Shown one piece after another: positions 6,664-9,522 of a DNA stretch of 9,522 nt. How positions within the stretch are numbered: the first letter of the stretch is position 1; each line of letters starts with the position of its first letter. Origin of the DNA: Synechococcales cyanobacterium PMM_0073 (GTDB taxonomy: Bacteria > Cyanobacteriota > Cyanobacteriia > Elainellales > Elainellaceae); contig CASBQH010000301.1 in NCBI GenBank assembly GCA_949127695.1, positions 1-9,522 on the forward strand, written 5' to 3'. A program made the translations under genes and the position numbers. The notes under the pieces were generated by a model. The model made no database searches and was not told the origin of the DNA. It saw only the letters and a program-made list of their open reading frames with translations.

Positions 6664-7146
6664 TTAGCAATTTTCTTCTAGCTGTTCACAGTCGCCGATA
6701 CTTACCCAATCACTCGAACCATCTGCCCAAAGCTCTTTTTTCCAGATCGGCGCATTATGCTTCAGCGTATCGATTGCGTATTTGCAGGCTGCAAAGGCTT
6801 CGGTACGGTGCGGACAGCCTACGGCCACCAGCACGCTAATTTCGCCAATTTGCAGCTTGCCCGTGCGGTGATGGATCACGATATGCGTCACGTTAGGCCA
6901 GCTTTGGCGAATCTGCGCCGCGATCTGCTGAAACACCCGCAGCGCCATCGGCTCGTAAGCCTGATAGTCGAGCGCCACCACCGCTTTGCCGTCGGTTTGG
7001 TCGCGCACCATGCCGCTCATCAGCACGACTGCGCCATTGGCCGGATCTGTGGCAAGTTGGTAAGCCGCATCCATAGACAGGGGCGCAAAGCTAAAGGCCA
7101 GCTGGTCGTTGGGATGCGTCGAGGCGGGGGCAGCTAAATTGATCAT
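6664..7146 (-). CDS. moaE: Molybdopterin synthase catalytic (large) subunit MoaE
   Basis: MoaE works with the sulfur carrier MoaD to convert cyclic pyranopterin monophosphate (precursor Z) into molybdopterin in the cytoplasm, a step in making the molybdenum cofactor used by enzymes such as nitrate reductase. The 160-residue protein carries the family blocks in order: GMVRDQTDGK (45-54), LDYQAYEPMA (59-68), IHHRTGKLQIGEISVLVAV (91-109), CPHRTEAFAACKYAIDTLK (111-129) and APIWKKE (132-138). Lys129 and Lys136 match the active-site lysines equivalent to Lys119 and Lys126 of the E. coli enzyme. Length is normal apart from a slightly longer N-terminus. The start is ATG 7144-7146; there is no clear Shine-Dalgarno sequence. 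moaD and other moa genes are not in the window, so it stands apart from a moa cluster here. Confidence 0.96.
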   Translation of the reverse strand: MINLAAPASTHPNDQLAFSFAPLSMDAAYQLATDPANGAVVLMSGMVRDQTDGKAVVALDYQAYEPMALRVFQQIAAQIRQSWPNVTHIVIHHRTGKLQIGEISVLVAVGCPHRTEAFAACKYAIDTLKHNAPIWKKELWADGSSDWVSIGDCEQLEENC

Positions 7147-7267
7147 GCTGACAAAAATAATTCTAGAGACAAGAATGAAGCTAAAGACAAATGCAGCTCG
7201 AAACCTACCTCTATTGTGGAAGATTTGTTAAGAAAGAGGCAGCCTTTCATTGAGACTGAGGTGAACC
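7147..7267. other. Divergent intergenic region moaE / DUF218 gene
   Basis: This 121-bp gap must hold the start signals for both genes. For moaE, TAGAAT (7165-7160, minus strand) is a possible -10 with TTGTCT (7190-7185) at a long 19-base spacing; it would give a very short leader. For the rightward gene no convincing -35/-10 pair is seen. Confidence is low for any single element. Confidence 0.35.
7258..7264 (+). promoter_or_regulatory. Ribosome binding site deciding a TTG start
   Basis: GAGGTGA (7258-7264) is a good Shine-Dalgarno match and places TTG at 7268 in the start position. The frame is closed by TGA at 7262-7264, inside this same element, so no upstream start is possible. Confidence 0.65.
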
Positions 7268-8095
7268 TTGCTCGAATTAGCAACCTGGCTACGACTTAGT
7301 TTCGGTGATTTGTCTCTTTTGGCTAGCATTTTAGACAGCGCCATTTGTCGAACCACGACCGCCTCTGGGCGCTGGGCGACGTTCAGCTGGGGACTGTTCG
7401 CATGGCTGTTCAATCTCCTGATCCACCCGGCTCTATTGCTGCCTTTACTGCTGAGCCTGATCCTGCTGCCCTGGTTTATTCGCGCCATTCCCCGCAAGCC
7501 GCAAATTAGCGGCTTAGGCTGCCTGCTGCTGCTGCTCTATGGCCTCACCTGCTCTGATTTTGGGATGCGGTTGGGAAGCCGGATTTTAGTGACGCTGCTG
7601 CCTGCTGATTCAGGCCAGCCGGCTGATGCAATTGTCGTGCTGGGGCGCGGGCCAGACCTGCGGCCAGAGCGCGTCAACATGGCGGCTCAGCTCTGGCAAG
7701 CTCAGCGAGCGCCGACTGTATTCGCCAGCGGCAGAGGTGATGCTCAGCAGATTGGCGACCTGCTGGCTCAAGCTGGTGTGGCTCCAGAGGCGATAAAAGG
7801 CGAACCCTGCTCTCGCACCACCGAGGAAAACGCCCAGTTTACGGCAGCGCTCTTGCAGCCGCAGGGTGTGCGAACCATTCTGCTGGTGAGCGATCCGCCG
7901 CATATGCTGCGCTCTTGGCTCACCTTTCGGAGCTTTGGCTTTAAGGTAATACCGCACCCCAACCCGCTGCCAACCCGCCTCAGCCCGCGCCGAGAGGCAT
8001 TTTTGCTGGTGCGAGAATATATGGGACTGGCCAGCTATGGGGCGCTGGGTCGATTTTTGCCGCGAGAAGCGCCGCCGCCAACCGAAGTGTCTTGA
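7268..8095 (+). CDS. DUF218 (YdcF/SanA/ElyC-like) membrane-anchored protein
   Basis: The 275-residue protein has two hydrophobic regions (about 39-72 and 82-111) followed by a DUF218 domain (about 120-262). Domain hallmarks are the first strand with a glycine turn AIVVLGRGPD (121-130), the second turn ASGRGDAQQI (153-162), the acidic position Glu179 before SRTTEENAQF (182-191), LLVSDPPHMLRS (205-216) and a C-terminal REYMGLASYG (249-258). DUF218 proteins such as E. coli SanA and ElyC are linked to envelope and peptidoglycan or lipid-carrier homeostasis, but their chemistry is not settled. The sensible topology is two helices anchoring the domain at the membrane. Translation begins at TTG 7268 with a good ribosome site; the first 35 residues are not hydrophobic and do not look like a signal peptide. 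The stop lies nine bases from the end of the opposing gene. Family assignment is firm, role is not. Confidence 0.87.
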   Translation: MLELATWLRLSFGDLSLLASILDSAICRTTTASGRWATFSWGLFAWLFNLLIHPALLLPLLLSLILLPWFIRAIPRKPQISGLGCLLLLLYGLTCSDFGMRLGSRILVTLLPADSGQPADAIVVLGRGPDLRPERVNMAAQLWQAQRAPTVFASGRGDAQQIGDLLAQAGVAPEAIKGEPCSRTTEENAQFTAALLQPQGVRTILLVSDPPHMLRSWLTFRSFGFKVIPHPNPLPTRLSPRREAFLLVREYMGLASYGALGRFLPREAPPPTEVS

Positions 8096-8104
8096 GTGCT
8101 GCAC

Positions 8105-8974
8105 CTAATCCTGCATCTCACCATGCAGCAATGTCAGGTTTTGAATCAGTCGATGCAGGCGCGTTTCCAGAGTTTGCTGCCGCGCCAGCAGAATTCGCAG
8201 CTTCTGGTAGCGAGCCACCGCCAAGCCCACATAGGGCACCTGCTGAGCGGGACAGGGGCGCGACCAGAGCTGGCCATCTGCATCTAGGCCGCAGAGCCGA
8301 TAGCCAGTCCGAGCCTCTGGCTCTGGCGCAGCGCGGCAAATTTCTTCTACATAGTCCATCAGTCGCTCAATTTCGGCATGTCGCAATGTGGCGGCCCCCA
8401 TCGCCTGCATCACCTGCGGCGAGCCGACCGGATGCGACTCTAGCCAGCCGTCTACAATCGGGCCTTCTAGGTAAAGCGCCTGAATTTCTAGCACGGTTTG
8501 CTCTAGCTGGAGCTGCCAGGAGACAACCACAGACTCAACTTCTTTGAGCAGCCCCACCGCCAGATTGGGATTGAGCGCATGGCGATGGCTGCTGAAGCTG
8601 GGCGGCTTGGCTTTGGGCTGCGGCAGGGCATGAGTGCGGCTGGGAGATCCGGCAGCTTTTTTGTCCCTGCGAGAGTTTTGGCCAGCAGCTGGCTGTGCGG
8701 CGGCAGGCGGATGGAGCAACTGGGCGGCTTGACTGGCTGGCTGAGGATGGAGCGGCTGAGGATGGAGCAGCTGGGCGGCTGGCGACTCAACTGGCAACTC
8801 TGGCGGCAGCGGAAAGCTTTGCAGCGACCTGACGGGCTTGGTATTCACCCAGTCTTGCGCCATTTCTTGCGCCATTTCCTGAGCAATTTGCGCCATAATC
8901 AGCGGCTCGGCAGGCTGCTCCTGCTGGCTGAGCTGGCCTAAGGTCGCCTCAATTCGCTTCAGTCCAGATTTCAT
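8105..8974 (-). CDS. Conserved cyanobacterial hypothetical protein with Pro/Gln/Ala-rich linker
   Basis: I do not recognise a named family. From memory, the C-terminal block resembles an uncharacterised protein conserved in cyanobacteria. The 289 residues split into three parts. Residues 1-42 form a predicted helix with the repeat MAQEMAQEMAQ. Residues 45-130 are a disordered Pro/Gln/Ala/His linker with the repeat LHPQP. Residues 133-289 are a helical domain including LYLEGPIVDGWLES and GYRLCGLDADGQLWSRPC, then a basic helical tail. No membrane segment or signal is seen, so it is cytoplasmic, perhaps a protein-protein adaptor. I choose ATG 8972-8974 because GAGG lies five bases upstream (8983-8980). 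A longer form from TTG 9011-9013 would add thirteen residues (MSAFIHKTRSEAA) and lacks such a site. It diverges from cobU and meets the DUF218 gene tail-to-tail. Confidence 0.83.
   Translation of the reverse strand: MKSGLKRIEATLGQLSQQEQPAEPLIMAQIAQEMAQEMAQDWVNTKPVRSLQSFPLPPELPVESPAAQLLHPQPLHPQPASQAAQLLHPPAAAQPAAGQNSRRDKKAAGSPSRTHALPQPKAKPPSFSSHRHALNPNLAVGLLKEVESVVVSWQLQLEQTVLEIQALYLEGPIVDGWLESHPVGSPQVMQAMGAATLRHAEIERLMDYVEEICRAAPEPEARTGYRLCGLDADGQLWSRPCPAQQVPYVGLAVARYQKLRILLARQQTLETRLHRLIQNLTLLHGEMQD
8739..8768. repeat. Perfect 15-bp tandem duplication within the linker of the hypothetical gene
   Basis: GGCTGAGGATGGAGC is present at 8739-8753 and 8754-8768 without mismatch, encoding the doubled LHPQP on the minus strand. 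A wider, imperfect copy of 21 bp (8709-8729 against 8760-8780, one mismatch) encodes the twice-seen AAQLLHP. These look like in-frame slippage or duplication in a low-constraint linker. Confidence 0.85.
8854..8877. repeat. Perfect 12-bp tandem duplication near the N-terminus of the hypothetical gene
   Basis: CTTGCGCCATTT occurs at 8854-8865 and 8866-8877, with a decayed third copy to about 8889. On the minus strand it encodes the repeated QEMA units of the N-terminal helix. Twelve bases keep the frame. Confidence 0.8.
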
Positions 8975-9059
8975 TGCAGCCTCGCTCCTCGTCTTATGAA
9001 TGAATGCGCTCAATCGGGCTATTCTATCGACTTCTGCTTAAATTTAACGATTTTGAGTG
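8975..9059. other. Divergent region between the hypothetical gene and cobU
   Basis: If the hypothetical protein starts at 8974, 85 bp separate the two start codons, enough for back-to-back promoters. An AT-rich patch, TTAAATTTAA (9039-9048), is a palindrome near the cobU start, but I see no clear -35/-10 pair for either gene. Confidence 0.35.
8980..8990 (-). promoter_or_regulatory. Ribosome binding site deciding the ATG 8974 start
   Basis: The minus strand reads GAGGAGCGAGG over 8990-8980. GAGG at 8983-8980 is five bases and GAGGAG at 8990-8985 is ten bases from ATG 8974. This favours the shorter protein over the TTG start at 9013. Confidence 0.65.
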
Positions 9060-9522
9060 ATGACTTTTTCTAAACTTGCGAAACCCTCTGAGCGTCGGCT
9101 GATTCTAGTCACAGGGCCAGCCCGCTCTGGCAAAAGCGAATGGGCGGAGCATCTGGCCACTGAACTAGCCGCTTCAGACCGCTTGATCACCTATGTGGCC
9201 ACCGCTCAGCTGGACGCCGATGACCCAGACTGGCAAGCGCGAATTCTCCTACATCAGCAGCGGCGTCCGGCTAGCTGGCGGAGTTTGGCTGTTCCCATCG
9301 CCCTAGCCGCCGCAGTTCGACAGGCCGAGGGCTGTCTGCTGATTGATTCGCTGGGCAGCTGGTTGGCCAATCTGCTAGAGCAAGATGCTGCCGCATGGGC
9401 GGAGACAGCGGCAGATCTGCTGCTTAGCTTCAGCCAGAGCAATGCCCAAATTGTGATTGTGGCGGAAGAGACGGGCTGGGGCGTCGTGCCTGCCTACCCT
9501 AGCGGGCGTAGCTTTCGCGATC
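9060..9522 (+). CDS. cobU: Adenosylcobinamide kinase / adenosylcobinamide-phosphate guanylyltransferase CobU; partial
   Basis: CobU phosphorylates adenosylcobinamide and then attaches GMP to give adenosylcobinamide-GDP, a step in assembling the nucleotide loop of cobalamin or pseudocobalamin in the cytoplasm. The 154 residues present cover most of a roughly 180-residue enzyme; the last part lies beyond the right edge. Visible hallmarks are the P-loop GPARSGKS (19-26), the strand TYVATAQ (44-50), the DDPDWQARILLHQQRRPASW block (54-73) whose His65 fits the histidine that accepts GMP (His46 in Salmonella), LLIDSLGSWLANLL (92-105) and the EETGWGVVPAYPSGRSFRD block near the edge. Translation begins at ATG 9060-9062 with only a weak upstream GAG; the first twelve residues before the P-loop strand form a short extension. 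No other cob gene is seen in the window. The assignment is firm. Confidence 0.95.
   Translation, partial: MTFSKLAKPSERRLILVTGPARSGKSEWAEHLATELAASDRLITYVATAQLDADDPDWQARILLHQQRRPASWRSLAVPIALAAAVRQAEGCLLIDSLGSWLANLLEQDAAAWAETAADLLLSFSQSNAQIVIVAEETGWGVVPAYPSGRSFRD

Noticed and set aside
7610..8104. Minus-strand frame of 164 codons opposite the DUF218 gene
   Set aside because: The plus-strand frame carries the conserved DUF218 motifs; this one is arginine/serine-rich antisense translation with no family likeness.
8092..8547. Plus-strand frame of 151 codons opposite the hypothetical gene
   Set aside because: Its Pro/Ala/Ser-rich product looks like antisense of the minus-strand gene, which has the better ribosome site and conserved domain.
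1..9522. HIP1 octamer GCGATCGC as a cyanobacterial marker
   Set aside because: Reading through the window I did not find a complete copy, so it is not used as evidence; many cyanobacteria also lack frequent HIP1.

Overview
This window most likely comes from a cyanobacterium. The clearest sign is the protein at 8105-8974, whose C-terminal part I recognise from memory as a conserved cyanobacterial hypothetical. The mix of cobU, a stand-alone allophanate-hydrolase-like small domain and a DUF218 membrane protein also fits. The DNA is moderately GC-rich, genes face both ways with short gaps, and some start codons are TTG or lack a Shine-Dalgarno sequence. I could not place it to genus. I saw no rRNA, tRNA, CRISPR array, insertion sequence, phage gene or attachment site, so this looks like ordinary chromosomal backbone with one unusual multidomain protein.

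Layout, left to right. (1) Positions 1-2689, minus strand: a large open reading frame running off the left edge. It is a polytopic membrane protein with NapH/NosR-type 4Fe-4S cysteine motifs, followed by helical and HEAT-like soluble segments and a CAP-family cyclic-nucleotide-binding fold. (2) A 2.5-copy 12-bp tandem repeat (2734-2763) overlaps the end of the next gene and contains three TTGACT hexamers. (3) 2760-3638, minus: an SMP-30/gluconolactonase-type metal-dependent lactonase. (4) A 250-bp gap, then 3889-5523, minus: a CocE/NonD-type serine hydrolase. (5) 5567-6067, plus: a GNAT acetyltransferase of the phosphinothricin-acetyltransferase-like group, divergent from the CocE gene and tail-to-tail with the next gene. 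(6) 6074-6478, minus: a small gamma-glutamylcyclotransferase/AIG2-fold protein resembling the C-terminal domain of allophanate hydrolase. (7) 6664-7146, minus: moaE, the large subunit of molybdopterin synthase. (8) 7268-8095, plus: a membrane-anchored DUF218 (YdcF/SanA/ElyC-like) protein starting at TTG. (9) 8105-8974, minus: the conserved hypothetical with a Pro/Gln/Ala-rich linker. (10) 9060-9522, plus: cobU, running off the right edge.

The genes do not form one obvious pathway. moaE and cobU are separate cofactor-biosynthesis genes. The lactonase, the CocE-type hydrolase and the acetyltransferase are small-molecule enzymes with unknown substrates, and any link between them is inference. 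The most notable object is the protein at the left edge, which joins a membrane iron-sulfur electron-transfer module to a regulatory-type ligand-binding domain that seems to lack the usual cAMP-contact residues.
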